A stretch of 64,000 nucleotides of DNA, from NCBI RefSeq assembly GCF_004217565.1, contig NZ_SHLA01000001.1:2480001-2544000 (forward strand). The letters run 5' to 3'. Origin of the DNA: Zhihengliuella halotolerans. Lineage in GTDB: Bacteria > Actinomycetota > Actinomycetes > Actinomycetales > Micrococcaceae. The position numbers and the translations under genes are program-made. The notes beneath the pieces are model-generated. The model searched no databases. It was not told the origin of the DNA and saw only the letters and a list, made by a program, of their open reading frames with translations. This document shows positions 26,587-35,264 of this stretch, piece after piece. Within the stretch, counting starts at the first letter, position 1; each line of letters starts with the position of its first letter.

Positions 26587-26823
26587 ATGAAACCCCACGC
26601 TCTGCACGCTGCGATCGGAGCCATGTGGGGAGCACTTGTCTTCGCCCTGATGCTGCTCCTCCGCAACGCGATCGGCGACCCGCAAGCGCTCGGCGATCAG
26701 AGCATCATGCTGGTTAGTTTGATCGTCATCGGCGCAGTCGCACTGCCCGTTGGCCGCGCGCGAAGGTTGGCGGCGGTGCAGAAGCGGGCCGTCGATCAGC
26801 AGCGGCAGCATCACGCCAACTGA
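26587..26823 (+). CDS. Small membrane protein, unknown
   Basis: 78 residues with two hydrophobic segments (AAIGAMWGALVFALMLLL and SIMLVSLIVIGAVALPVG) and a basic/Gln-rich tail. ATG is preceded by GGAAGGCTGC. Lies alone between the divergent ROK regulator and a minus-strand miniprotein. No family recognised. Confidence 0.6.
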   Translation: MKPHALHAAIGAMWGALVFALMLLLRNAIGDPQALGDQSIMLVSLIVIGAVALPVGRARRLAAVQKRAVDQQRQHHAN

Positions 26824-26847
26824 GCGGCGAACCGACCGAACGCGCGC

Positions 26848-26964
26848 CTAGCTCACCAGCAGCGCGACGCCGGCGAGGCCGGTGCCGACCAGCGCCGCGC
26901 ACAGCGCGAGCGCCGTGATGATCACGGCCAGGCGTTTGATGGGCGTCTTGCGCTCGTCTGTCAT
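26848..26964 (-). CDS. 38-residue single-pass membrane miniprotein
   Basis: Reads MTDERKTPIKRLAVIITALA and then LCAALVGTGLAGVALLVS: a short basic cytoplasmic head and one membrane helix, the layout of small conserved actinomycete proteins. GAGGATC sits at the right distance before the ATG. Function unknown. Confidence 0.55.
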   Translation of the reverse strand: MTDERKTPIKRLAVIITALALCAALVGTGLAGVALLVS

Positions 26965-27041
26965 GATCCTCGAATCAGTGCCGTGGTGTGCCGGTTCTCC
27001 ACAAGGGCTGAAGAACACGCAGCCCGCCGGTGCCCACCAGC

Positions 27042-27908
27042 CTAACGGAGGGCGATGGCCTCCACCTGCTCGTCGGTGATGTTGAGGAGGCCCAGCTGGG
27101 CCGAGGGCAGAGCCACCCACGCCTCCGTCCCGTCGTCCCGCCGCACCGGGACCCGCGGGGTCACCACCAGGAAGTCGGCGTTGGCAGCCGCCAGCTCGAA
27201 CTCGAACTCGACCTGCTCGCCGGGCGCGAGCCGCACCGTGTCCCCGCGCTCGGCGGGTTCCCCGTCGATGCGGACGGCGTCCACCCTCGCCTCCAGAGCC
27301 GGGACGCCGACAGTAACGTCCGCGTCGCTGACGTTGGTCAGCGGCGCCGTCATCCGGTCGACACCCGAATAGACCGCCGCGTACCCGTCGGCGGCCTCCA
27401 GCACCGGGGGTCCCTCCCCCGTACCGGCCGTAAAGTGCCAAGACCCGATCCGGTGCGTGGTGCTCTCGCCGTCAGAATAGTTCAGCGTCAGCGTCTCCAC
27501 CGTGGTCTCCCGCTCCGGCGCGACCGTCAGCAACAGACTGCCCAGCATGCCGTGATCGGTGGTGTCGCCCCGCTCGACCGAGTACTCCAGCACGTCGACC
27601 TCCTGACCGTCCTCACCGCTGAGGACCACCGAGGCGACGTCGGTCCAGACCGGCGAATCCGCCGCGTCCAGCAAGACCATGCTCACGGGATACCCCGCCT
27701 CCGGATCGGGAACGTCCACGTCGGCCTGTGTCAGGGCGAACCGCGCGGCGACCTCGGGCTCAGCCGGCTGTCCGCACCCGGACAGGGCCGCGATCAGCAC
27801 GACGGCGGCGAGCGCGGTCGCGCTGATCCTCGCCTGAAGGCGCGGCCGGCCAGGGCGCGCGGCACCCGCAACGGCGGGCCAGGTGAGGGAGCGGGAGTGT
27901 CGACTCAT
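27042..27908 (-). CDS. Hypothetical lipoprotein
   Basis: 288 residues from the ATG at 27908 (27926 also possible). A basic N terminus and hydrophobic stretch end in the lipobox LSGC. The mature part is beta-rich: an N-terminal domain (PEAGYPVSMVLLDAADSPVW), then segments resembling DUF4352-like immunoglobulin folds (MTAPLTNVSDADVTVGVPAL, LAPGEQVEFEFELAA). Probably a surface lipoprotein, function unknown. It is divergent from the penicillin-binding protein. Confidence 0.7.
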   Translation of the reverse strand: MSRHSRSLTWPAVAGAARPGRPRLQARISATALAAVVLIAALSGCGQPAEPEVAARFALTQADVDVPDPEAGYPVSMVLLDAADSPVWTDVASVVLSGEDGQEVDVLEYSVERGDTTDHGMLGSLLLTVAPERETTVETLTLNYSDGESTTHRIGSWHFTAGTGEGPPVLEAADGYAAVYSGVDRMTAPLTNVSDADVTVGVPALEARVDAVRIDGEPAERGDTVRLAPGEQVEFEFELAAANADFLVVTPRVPVRRDDGTEAWVALPSAQLGLLNITDEQVEAIALR

Positions 27909-27982
27909 GGGGCGAGCATACTTCACGCGACTTTCGGCATCCCGGCGTTGTTACCGCCGGGCGCCGCGCATAGACTCGCCCC

Positions 27983-29890
27983 ATGCGCCCTCCCCTTCGT
28001 CTCCTCGCCGGACTTTCCCTGGCGGGTCTCGTCGCCGCCTCGCTCGCCGCGTGCGGGCCCGCCATCCCGGAGCCCGATCCCGCCGCCGAGGCCCTGGCCT
28101 CCGCACTGGAGGCCGGCGACTTCTCCGCCGTGCCGCTGTCCGGGACCACCGCGGAGGAGGCGGCAGACGCCGTCGAACTGGCGTACGCCGGCATGGGCGA
28201 GATCCCGCGCACCCACACGGTCACGCAGGTGGCCGTGGACGACGAGGAGCAGGACGGCGTGAAGACCGCATCCGCCACCCTGCAGACCACGTGGGACGTC
28301 GACGAGACGGACAACGACTTCACCTACGAGACGCAAGCGGTGTGGGAACTCGATGCCGAGAACGAGCGCTGGAAACTGCGCTTCACCCCCGAGATCCTGG
28401 CGCCTGAACTCGGCGAGGGCGAGTCCCTGGTCGCGAAGTCCACCTCCGGCGAACGCGGCGAGATCCTCGGCGCGGACGGCGAGGCGATCGTGACGGACCG
28501 TCCCGTGGTGCGCGTGGGGATCGACAAGACGCGGGCCGAATCAAGCGAGTGGGAGGACTCGGCGCGGGAGCTGGCCGAACTGGTCGAGATCGACGCGGAC
28601 TCCTACGCCGCGCGCGTGGAGGCCGCCGGCGAGAAGGCGTGGGTGGAGGCGATCGTCCTGCGCGACGACGACCGCGACGTCACCGACGAGCAGATCTACG
28701 AGATCCCCGGGGCGATCGCGCAGCCGGACGACATCCCGCTGGCACCCACCCGCGAGTTCGCGCGGCCGATCCTGGGCACCGTGGGGCAAGCGACGGCGGA
28801 GATCATCGAGGCGTCGGAGGGGCGGATCGAGGCGGGCGATCGGGTCGGCCCCTCCGGGCTGCAGGCGGCGTACGACGCCGACTTGTCCGGCACCAAAGGC
28901 GTGACCGTCACGCGCAACTCGGCGGAGGACGAGCCCGTCGCCGAGATCTTCGCCAGCGAACAGACCGACGGACAGGACCTGGAACTCACCCTCGAAGAGG
29001 ACCTGCAGACGGCCGCGGAGGCCGTGCTGGCCGACGTCGAACCGGCGTCGGCGATCGTCGCGATCCGCCCGTCCGACGGCGCCGTGCTGGCCGCCGCGTC
29101 CGGCCCCGGCGGCGAGGGGTACAACACCGCACTGCTGGGCCGCTACGCGCCGGGCTCGACGTTCAAGGTCGTCAGCGCGCTCGCGATGCTGCGCGGCGGC
29201 GCGACCGAGAACACCACCGTCGACTGCACGCCCACCACCACGGTGGACGGGAAGTCGTTCAAAAACTTCGACGCCTACCCCTCCTCCGCGCTCGGGTCCA
29301 TCCCGCTCTCCGAGGCCCTCGCCCAGTCCTGCAACACGGTCTTCGTGAACGCCGGGGACGACGTCGGTTCCGCGCCACTCGCGGAGGCGGCGGCCGCGCT
29401 GGGCCTCACCGGTGAGGACGGCACGGGGGCCGGCCCGTTCCTGGGGGCCGTGCCGGACGACTCGGCCGGCACCGAACTGGCCGCCAACATGATCGGCCAG
29501 GGCGTGGTGCAGGCCTCCACGCTAGGCATAGCGACGGTCGCGGCGTCGGTCTCCGCGGGCGAGACCGTGCAGCCGCGGTTTGTGCTCTCCCCCGAGCAGG
29601 AGGCACCCGCCGAGCCGGCGAGCAAGCTGACCACGGAGGAGTCCGAGGCCCTGGCCCGCATGATGGCCGACGTCGTCGACCACGGTACTCTCGTGGACCT
29701 CAAGGACCTCACGGGCGGCACGGTCATCGGCAAGAGCGGCACCGCGGAGTACGACTCCGAGCAGAACGCCCACGCCTGGGCGATCGCCGCGCAGGGCGAC
29801 CTCGCGGTGGCGGTGTTCGTGGAGGAGGGCGACGGCGGTTCCCGCACGGCTGGCCCGCTGGTGAAGGAATTCCTCGCCGCCGCCCGCTAG
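27983..29890 (+). CDS. Penicillin-binding protein, class B-like transpeptidase with NTF2-like N-terminal domain
   Basis: 635 residues. The N terminus is a lipoprotein-type signal (ASLAAC, Cys24). Residues about 32-145 form an NTF2-like domain as in MecA-type proteins, followed by a dimerisation domain (about 150-320) and the transpeptidase domain. Active-site motifs are complete: SxxK at Ser392-Lys395 (APGSTFK), SxN at Ser449-Asn451, KSG at Lys584 (IGKSGTAEY). It cross-links peptidoglycan outside the membrane. A lipid anchor instead of a membrane helix is noteworthy for a class B enzyme. Such NTF2-type PBPs can have low beta-lactam affinity, which cannot be judged here. Confidence 0.93.
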   Translation: MRPPLRLLAGLSLAGLVAASLAACGPAIPEPDPAAEALASALEAGDFSAVPLSGTTAEEAADAVELAYAGMGEIPRTHTVTQVAVDDEEQDGVKTASATLQTTWDVDETDNDFTYETQAVWELDAENERWKLRFTPEILAPELGEGESLVAKSTSGERGEILGADGEAIVTDRPVVRVGIDKTRAESSEWEDSARELAELVEIDADSYAARVEAAGEKAWVEAIVLRDDDRDVTDEQIYEIPGAIAQPDDIPLAPTREFARPILGTVGQATAEIIEASEGRIEAGDRVGPSGLQAAYDADLSGTKGVTVTRNSAEDEPVAEIFASEQTDGQDLELTLEEDLQTAAEAVLADVEPASAIVAIRPSDGAVLAAASGPGGEGYNTALLGRYAPGSTFKVVSALAMLRGGATENTTVDCTPTTTVDGKSFKNFDAYPSSALGSIPLSEALAQSCNTVFVNAGDDVGSAPLAEAAAALGLTGEDGTGAGPFLGAVPDDSAGTELAANMIGQGVVQASTLGIATVAASVSAGETVQPRFVLSPEQEAPAEPASKLTTEESEALARMMADVVDHGTLVDLKDLTGGTVIGKSGTAEYDSEQNAHAWAIAAQGDLAVAVFVEEGDGGSRTAGPLVKEFLAAAR

Positions 29891-29970
29891 AGACCGGGCT
29901 GGCCGGATCATCTGCTCAGGTCCGGCGTGCCAGCGCTGAATGCAAACGACAGTTCGACCATCGGGGAAGT

Positions 29971-30219
29971 ATGAGTGTAGAGAATTCGACAGCCACCGCC
30001 GAGAAGGCTCGGAAGAAACGGCGCGCACGGGTGGTGTCCGCCGGAGATGCCCTGATCGGCGTCGGAGGGACCGTATGTGTGCTATCCATCGCGATCGGAG
30101 TGATCACCGGGCTCGCCGGCGACTCGCCATCAGCCTTCGCCGGAGTCGTGCCCGGGCTGCTGCTGGTGGCCATCGGATACCTCAAGCGAATCGCCACCGC
30201 ACTGGTGGAACAGCTCTAG
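29971..30219 (+). CDS. Small membrane protein, unknown
   Basis: 82 residues: a basic head (EKARKKRRARVVSAGDALIG) and two hydrophobic segments (VCVLSIAIGVITGLAG, FAGVVPGLLLVAIGYL). GGGGAAGT precedes the ATG. It lies 80 bp after the penicillin-binding protein gene; co-transcription is possible. No family recognised. Confidence 0.6.
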   Translation: MSVENSTATAEKARKKRRARVVSAGDALIGVGGTVCVLSIAIGVITGLAGDSPSAFAGVVPGLLLVAIGYLKRIATALVEQL

Positions 30220-30244
30220 CTCCACCCGGTACGCGCTCAGCCGC

Positions 30245-30279
30245 TTGACTTAAATACCCCCAGGGGTATTCTGGTCACT
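30245..30279 (+). promoter_or_regulatory. Promoter with CstR/CsoR-type operator between -35 and -10
   Basis: TTGACT (30245-30250) and TATTCT (30267-30272) are 16 bases apart. The spacer contains ATACCCCCAGGGGTAT (30254-30269), the palindrome typical of CsoR/CstR-family sites. The expected transcription start, about 7 bases after the -10 box, falls on or next to the A of the ATG at 30280, and no ribosome-binding site is present, so the message is probably leaderless. A CstR-like gene is encoded in the same operon. Confidence 0.82.
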
Positions 30280-32037
30280 ATGAACACCACCTCGCAGACC
30301 GCCCGGCGCATCGTCGTGGTCGGCGGCGTCGCCGGCGGCATGAGCTTCGCCGCCCGCGCCCGCCGACTGGACGAATCCGCCGTCATCACCGTCCTGGACC
30401 GCGGCCGCCACGTCTCCTTCGCGAACTGCGGCCTGCCGTACCACCTCGACGGCGAGATCGCCGAGGAATCGGCCCTGACCCTGCGCACCCCCGAATCGTT
30501 CCGGCCCTCCGGGATCGACGTGCGCACCGGGCACGACGTCGTCGCGCTCGACCCGCACGCACGCACCGTCACCGTCGAAATCTCCGGCGACGGCGGCCCC
30601 CGCACCGAAACCATCGCCTACGACGAGCTGCTCCTCTCCCCCGGCGGCCGCACCATCGTGCCCGATGTCGAAGGCCTCGCCGCCGGCTTCGCGTCCGGCC
30701 GGGTGCGCACGCTGCGCACGGTCGACGACGCCACCGGGCTGCGCACCGACATCCTCGCCGCGCGGGCGAGCACCGCCGTCGTCGTCGGGGCCGGATTCAT
30801 CGGCCTCGAGGCCGCCGAGGCCCTCGCCGCCGCCGGGCTCGAGGTCTCCCTGATCCAGCGCTCCGGCCAGATCCTGTCGCCGCTCGAGCGCGAGCTCGCG
30901 CACCTCGTCGCCGAGGAGGCCGCCCGGCTCGGCATCCGCGTGCTGACCGGACGCCAGCTGCGCGCCTACCGCCCGGGCGCGGACGGCGGCGACGTCGTCG
31001 TGCTCGATGACGGCACCGAGCTGGGCGCCGATGCGACCGTGATCGCCACCGGCATCACCCCGGATACGGAGGTGTTCGCCGCGGCCGGCGTCGAGTGCGA
31101 CGCCGGGGCGATCCTGACCGACGAGCACGGCCGCACCAGCGTGGAGCACGTCTGGGCCGTCGGCGACGCGACCGCCCGGCCCACCGCCGTCACGGGCGCC
31201 ACCCGCTCCACGGCCCTCGCCGGCCCAGCGAACCGGGCCGGGCGCCTCGTCGCGGACGCGATGCTCGGCGAGAACGCCCGGCCGCTGCCGCCCGCGCAGG
31301 GCACCGCCGTCGTTCGCGTCGGCTCGCTGACCGCCGCGATGACCGGCGCCAACCGGGCGGAGCTCGACGCCGCGGGGACCGAATATCAGACGCTGCACCT
31401 GCACCCGCTGCAGCACGCCGGGTACTTCCCCGGGGCCGAGCAGATCCACCTGGTGGTGCACATCGGCCCCGACGGCCGGCTCCTCGGGGCGCAGGCGGTG
31501 GGGCGCGACGGCGTCGACAAGCGGATCGACGTCATCGCCACCGCCATGCGCGGCGGACTGGACGTGGCCGACCTGATCGACCTCGACCTCGCGTACGCGC
31601 CGCCCTACGGATCCGCGAAGGACCCGGTGAACTTCGCCGGCATGCTCGGCGAGAACGTGACGAGCGGACTCGTGCGGCTCTGGCACGCCGCGGAGGCCGC
31701 CGACCTCGACGGCGCCGTGGTGCTCGACGTGCGCAACCCGGACGAGGTCGCCACGGGCACCCTGCCCGGCGCGCTCCTGATCCCGGTGAACGAGCTGCGC
31801 GACCGGCTCGGCGAGGTGTTCGCCGCGGCGGGGAACGACGGCGCCCGGCCGGTCCGCATCCTGTGCGCGTCGGGCGTGCGCTCGGCGGCCGCTTACCGCA
31901 TCATCGTCCAGGCAGCCGCGGCGGAGGGAATCCGGCTCGACGTCGCGACGCTCTCCGGCGGCATGCTCACGCTGCGCGCCTGGTACGGCGACGACGTGCG
32001 CAATCTGCTGGCCGTGCCGGAAGGGGCGGCGGCATGA
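30280..32037 (+). CDS. CoA-disulfide reductase-like FAD oxidoreductase fused to rhodanese (persulfide metabolism)
   Basis: 585 residues: FAD-dependent pyridine-nucleotide-disulfide oxidoreductase (about 1-460) and C-terminal rhodanese domain (about 475-580). FAD site VVVGGVAGGMSFAARAR; single redox Cys50 in FANCGLPYH, as in CoA-disulfide reductase; NAD site VVVGAGFIGLEAAEAL; rhodanese active Cys529 in LCASGVRS. Such fusions reduce CoA persulfide or polysulfide. It is transcribed from a CsoR-type operator promoter and overlaps the CstR-like gene by ATGA, so it belongs to a sulfide/persulfide detoxification operon. Confidence 0.92.
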   Translation: MNTTSQTARRIVVVGGVAGGMSFAARARRLDESAVITVLDRGRHVSFANCGLPYHLDGEIAEESALTLRTPESFRPSGIDVRTGHDVVALDPHARTVTVEISGDGGPRTETIAYDELLLSPGGRTIVPDVEGLAAGFASGRVRTLRTVDDATGLRTDILAARASTAVVVGAGFIGLEAAEALAAAGLEVSLIQRSGQILSPLERELAHLVAEEAARLGIRVLTGRQLRAYRPGADGGDVVVLDDGTELGADATVIATGITPDTEVFAAAGVECDAGAILTDEHGRTSVEHVWAVGDATARPTAVTGATRSTALAGPANRAGRLVADAMLGENARPLPPAQGTAVVRVGSLTAAMTGANRAELDAAGTEYQTLHLHPLQHAGYFPGAEQIHLVVHIGPDGRLLGAQAVGRDGVDKRIDVIATAMRGGLDVADLIDLDLAYAPPYGSAKDPVNFAGMLGENVTSGLVRLWHAAEAADLDGAVVLDVRNPDEVATGTLPGALLIPVNELRDRLGEVFAAAGNDGARPVRILCASGVRSAAAYRIIVQAAAAEGIRLDVATLSGGMLTLRAWYGDDVRNLLAVPEGAAA

Positions 32038-32324
32038 TCTCCCACGACGAGGCCACCCAGCGCAAGATCCTCAACCGGCTCAAGCGGGCGCGCGGCCAGC
32101 TCGACGCCGTGATCTCGGCGGTCGAGGAGCAGAAGTCGTGCCGCGACGTCGTGACCCAACTGTCCGCTGTGACGAGCGCGCTGGACCGGGCCGGCTTCGC
32201 GATCGTCTCCACCGCCATGCGCGAGTGCGTGGTCGCCGACGCCGAAGGCGGCGCGCCGGAGGACGGCGACGACGACCGAATGACCATCGACGAGCTCGAG
32301 CAGCTCTTCATGCGCCTGTCCTGA
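32034..32324 (+). CDS. CstR-like persulfide-sensing repressor (CsoR/FrmR family)
   Basis: 96-residue helical CsoR-family protein (ILNRLKRARGQLDAVISAVE). Two cysteines lie 29 residues apart (EQKSC...RECVV), exactly the CstR spacing. The His that completes the copper site in CsoR, 25 residues after the first Cys, is Ala here, so copper sensing is unlikely and persulfide sensing by inter-subunit Cys cross-linking is expected. The start overlaps the stop of the reductase gene. It should bind the palindrome at 30254-30269 and autoregulate. Confidence 0.88.
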   Translation: MISHDEATQRKILNRLKRARGQLDAVISAVEEQKSCRDVVTQLSAVTSALDRAGFAIVSTAMRECVVADAEGGAPEDGDDDRMTIDELEQLFMRLS

Positions 32325-32370
32325 GTACCCCTTCACCCACCTGCACACCGCCAGAACCAAGGAGAGAACT

Positions 32371-32532
32371 ATGTGCCGAGCAACCACCTGTAAGACCTGC
32401 AACAAGACCACGTGGGCCGGCTGCGGCCAGCACGTCGCATCCGTCAAGGCCACCGTCCCGGCCGGCCAGTGGTGCGGCGGCCATGAGCGGCAGGAGAAGA
32501 AGGGCTTCTTCGCCAGCCTCTTCGGCCGCTAG
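32371..32532 (+). CDS. 53-residue Cys-rich miniprotein
   Basis: Reads MCRATTCKTCNKTTWAGCGQ and continues to WCGGHERQEKKGFFASLFGR. Five or more Cys with His residues in CxxC-like spacing suggest a zinc-binding knuckle. AAGGAGAGAACT gives a very strong ribosome-binding site. Comparable small proteins are common in actinomycetes, as I recall, but are not characterised. It follows the CstR-like gene by 46 bp and is likely in the same transcript, so a role in thiol or metal handling is possible. Confidence 0.75.
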   Translation: MCRATTCKTCNKTTWAGCGQHVASVKATVPAGQWCGGHERQEKKGFFASLFGR

Positions 32533-32539
32533 CAGCGGC
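32525..32539 (+). terminator. Short hairpin overlapping the miniprotein stop
   Basis: GCCGCT-AGC-AGCGGC is a perfect 6-bp stem with a 3-base loop that contains the TAG stop. It lacks a T run; it may help end the persulfide operon or protect its 3' end. Confidence 0.35.
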
Positions 32540-32680
32540 TGCGACGCTCCGATGCGGCGCCCTGTGGATAACTCCAGAGGCGCTGCCCCGCGTGCATTAG
32601 CATGAATGGAAAGATTTATGCGGCAGTGATGAGCGCACGCGGGACCCGCGGGCCGCGGCGGGACAGGAGGGTGGCACGGC

Positions 32681-33022
32681 GTGAAGTTCGACATCCGGCA
32701 CGACGCCGCCCAGCAGACCACCCGCGTCGCCGCGTCCAACCTCACCGAGATCCGGGAACACCTCACCGCGGTCGACGCCAGCGACCGGGCGTTGCGTGAG
32801 GCCCTGCCCCAGAGCGATGCGGTCCGAGCCGCACTGGAGGAGCTCTCCAACTACGTCGTGGCACCCACCGAGCAGGCCCTGCAGGAGAGCGCCGACGCGG
32901 CGATCATCTGGACGCGTGTCGCCCTGAGCGAGTACGCCGCGGGCGACCAGGAGATGGCCGACAACGCCAGTCAGTCCGAAGCCCAGGCCTCGTCCCCGCG
33001 CTGGCCGGAGAAGCCGACGTGA
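32681..33022 (+). CDS. DUF6507-like WXG100-type small helical protein
   Basis: 113 residues, start GTG with AGGAGGG upstream. Helical throughout, with no signal peptide: KFDIRHDAAQQTTRVAASNL, then VVAPTEQALQESADAAIIWT. Size and helix pattern are those of WXG100/ESAT-6-like partners of larger secreted proteins, here of the DUF6507 type as I recall it. The stop overlaps the start of the next gene (GTGA), so the two are made together and probably form a complex. Confidence 0.6.
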   Translation: MKFDIRHDAAQQTTRVAASNLTEIREHLTAVDASDRALREALPQSDAVRAALEELSNYVVAPTEQALQESADAAIIWTRVALSEYAAGDQEMADNASQSEAQASSPRWPEKPT

Positions 33023-34368
33023 GCGCCCAGCTGTTCGAGGTCGTCCTCCTCGATGACCCCGCCGCCATCCGCGACCGCGCAGCCGCCTACGCGGAAGCCG
33101 CGTCCACCGTGCGAACCTCCGCGGAGAACGCGCGAAACCACTGGCAGACGATCGACCAGCACTACAACGCCGTCGAAGCGTTCACCGTGGCTTCGGCGAT
33201 GAACCGCCCGGCATATCTGGCCGAACAGCTCGACGACGTTGCCGACAGCGCACGCACGGCCCTGGCGAAATACGCGGACGAGCTCGACAACCTCGCCACC
33301 CGGCGCAGCACCCTCCTCGATGACATCGCGACGTTCAACGCCAGCGGCCCCGGCATCGACGACCTGCCAGCCCGCGACGAGGCGATCTTCCGCCTGCGGG
33401 ACCGCTGCCACAATCTGGCCCAGTCGAAGGACGACGCCCAGAACCGCTGCGTTCAGGCGCTGCGCGGGCTGAGCACCAACATCGCCCAGGACAGCGCCCG
33501 ACCGAAGCGCGTCCCGACGGCCGCCGAGTCAGATGACATCCACGATCCGACGCCCGGAACAGCGGTCCAGGTCGCCCGTAACGCCGGTGTCATCCCGGGC
33601 GACTCGTTCGACGACGGCCTCGACACCCTCAAATGGGCGGCCGAACACTACGGCACCGCCCTGGGCGCTGGCTCGAACTACTTCACGCACAATCTGACCA
33701 AAGAACTCGTGGGGAAGAACGGGCTCCGCGCCGACTGGGTCCCCAAGGACCTCGCCCAGCTCGCCTCAACGAACCGCCTCGTCGGACGCTTCACCGAAAA
33801 GGTCCTTGACTGGACTCCAACCCACGGCGTCGCCCCCGATACGGTCTTGGACATCAACGACTCCCGCCATCCCTTCCATAAACCCGCCGGCGTCGCCGAC
33901 GCTGGGAGGAAATTCGTCCAACGTGGTCTCGCGTTCATGAATCCCGAGAATCTCATCCCCAAAGAGGGTCTGGACGCGTCACGTGACCTCTGGCGCAACG
34001 TCGGCAAGTGGGCAGGACGTGCCGGCGGCGCGGTCGGCGCTGGTTTCACCGCCGTCGCGAGCTGGCAGGAAGATTCGCTGAAGCACCCCGAAATGAGCGA
34101 GGGAGAGAAAGGGGCACGCACGGCCGTGGTCACCGGCGCGACGACCGCAGCGGCCATCGGGGGTGCCAAGGCTGGCGCAGTTCTCGGCGCGACCATCGGA
34201 ACCTTCCTCGGTCCGGGACCGGGTACGGCCGCCGGAGCAGTGGTCGGTGGAATCATCGGTGGAGTTGCGGCTGGTTTCGCTGCGAGCGCTGCCGACAGAT
34301 TCCTAAAGGACCTCACCAGTGACGCCTACCGCTGGGGCGCGGGACTATTCGAAAGGTCTACACGGTGA
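33019..34368 (+). CDS. WXG/LXG-like protein with glycine-zipper C terminus, putative secreted effector
   Basis: 449 residues. Residues 1-155 are helical and heptad-rich (ENARNHWQTIDQHYNAVEAF), like the N-terminal targeting domains of WXG/LXG proteins. The middle (about 170-330) is of unknown fold. Residues about 365-435 form a long Gly/Ala helix pair (GAKAGAVLGATIGTFLGPGP, AAGAVVGGIIGGVAAGFAAS) typical of glycine zippers in membrane-inserting or pore-forming proteins. No signal peptide. GTG start overlapping DUF6507 and an end overlapping the next gene show tight coupling. Effector role is inferred; a structural or scaffold role is possible. Confidence 0.55.
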   Translation: MSAQLFEVVLLDDPAAIRDRAAAYAEAASTVRTSAENARNHWQTIDQHYNAVEAFTVASAMNRPAYLAEQLDDVADSARTALAKYADELDNLATRRSTLLDDIATFNASGPGIDDLPARDEAIFRLRDRCHNLAQSKDDAQNRCVQALRGLSTNIAQDSARPKRVPTAAESDDIHDPTPGTAVQVARNAGVIPGDSFDDGLDTLKWAAEHYGTALGAGSNYFTHNLTKELVGKNGLRADWVPKDLAQLASTNRLVGRFTEKVLDWTPTHGVAPDTVLDINDSRHPFHKPAGVADAGRKFVQRGLAFMNPENLIPKEGLDASRDLWRNVGKWAGRAGGAVGAGFTAVASWQEDSLKHPEMSEGEKGARTAVVTGATTAAAIGGAKAGAVLGATIGTFLGPGPGTAAGAVVGGIIGGVAAGFAASAADRFLKDLTSDAYRWGAGLFERSTR

Positions 34369-34780
34369 TTATCACTCTAGTTGTCATTGGCGCGATCGTT
34401 CTTCCTCTCCTTTCGATACACTTCGTCGTCCATCCGCGGCGCATCACCGATGCCCACTGGTACGGACACTTTAGTGAATACACGAACCTCTATCTCTTCC
34501 CCCTGGATTCGCACTTCTCGGTTCAGCATGCTGGGCCTACATTGCCGATCAGCTGGGGCTCGAAGGAATATATTTATTCTTTGGTGTTCTCACGATGCTG
34601 TTCACCGCTCTCACGGCCATTGGATTCATAGCCATGCTCGGCGTACCTATGCCGCCGTTCATGACACCTAAGTGGGTTCGAGATCGGCGCAAGGCCGATC
34701 GTGAGGCCAGACGACAGCGTCGTGCCGACCGCAAGGCGGCGCAAGACGGAACACCTGAGACGGGCACAAGTGGCGACTGA
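34365..34780 (+). pseudogene. Small membrane protein, frameshifted in a C run; possible immunity protein
   Basis: The first frame gives MIITLVVIGAIVLPLLSIHF, VVHPRRITDAHWYGHFSEYT, NLYLFP, then loses sense. The next frame continues PGFALLGSACWAYIADQLGL, IYLFFGVLTMLFTALTAIGF and a basic tail to 34780. Adding one C to the CCCCC at 34499-34503 restores one protein of about 138 residues with three membrane segments. The start overlaps the end of the glycine-zipper gene (GTGATTA), the usual place for an immunity gene. Either an assembly error or a real, possibly phase-variable, break. Confidence 0.65.
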
Positions 34781-35264
34781 GACTACTGAGACGCACTTCG
34801 CGGATCCCCGCGCCGTTTTCACTCTGACCGCGCCGCCGGAGTGGGACGTCGACGCCAGTGGCCTGGACGACGGGCTGCTCATCGCGACGTCGCAGAAGCC
34901 GTGGACGGCAGGGTTCCGCCCCAACATCGTGGTGACCCAGGTAGACCTCGGCGAGCACCCGGAGACGCCCGAAGCGACGCTCGCCGACCAGCGCGATGCC
35001 GAGGAGGTCATGCGGCGCACCCTAGCCGACTACCGTCTTCTCCACCTAGACCGTGAGCGATTCGGCTCGCCCGCCGTTCAGGGCGCTAAGCGCTCAGCGT
35101 CCTACACGAACGACGACGGCACCCCCGTCATGATGCACCAGTGGGTGGCTCGTACCGGCGGCAAAGAGGTCGCCATGACCGTCACGTTCGCCACCCCCGA
35201 CCTACCGCACTGGGCCAGCGGGAGCTGGATCATCGCCAAGCGCCTCGAGTGGCGGGCCGTCTGA
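34770..35264 (+). CDS. DcrB/LpqN-like protein (DUF1795-type fold)
   Basis: 164 residues from a GTG at 34770, overlapping the membrane-protein gene by 11 bases. The pattern FTLTAPPEWDVDASG at the start, VVTQVDL in the middle and the ending FATPDLPHWASGSWIIAKRL is that of the Mog1/PsbP-like fold of DcrB and LpqN. No signal peptide. Such proteins accompany surface and secretion systems; in this cassette it may be a chaperone for the effector-like protein (inference). It ends overlapping the next ATG (TGATG). Confidence 0.6.
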   Translation: MATETTETHFADPRAVFTLTAPPEWDVDASGLDDGLLIATSQKPWTAGFRPNIVVTQVDLGEHPETPEATLADQRDAEEVMRRTLADYRLLHLDRERFGSPAVQGAKRSASYTNDDGTPVMMHQWVARTGGKEVAMTVTFATPDLPHWASGSWIIAKRLEWRAV

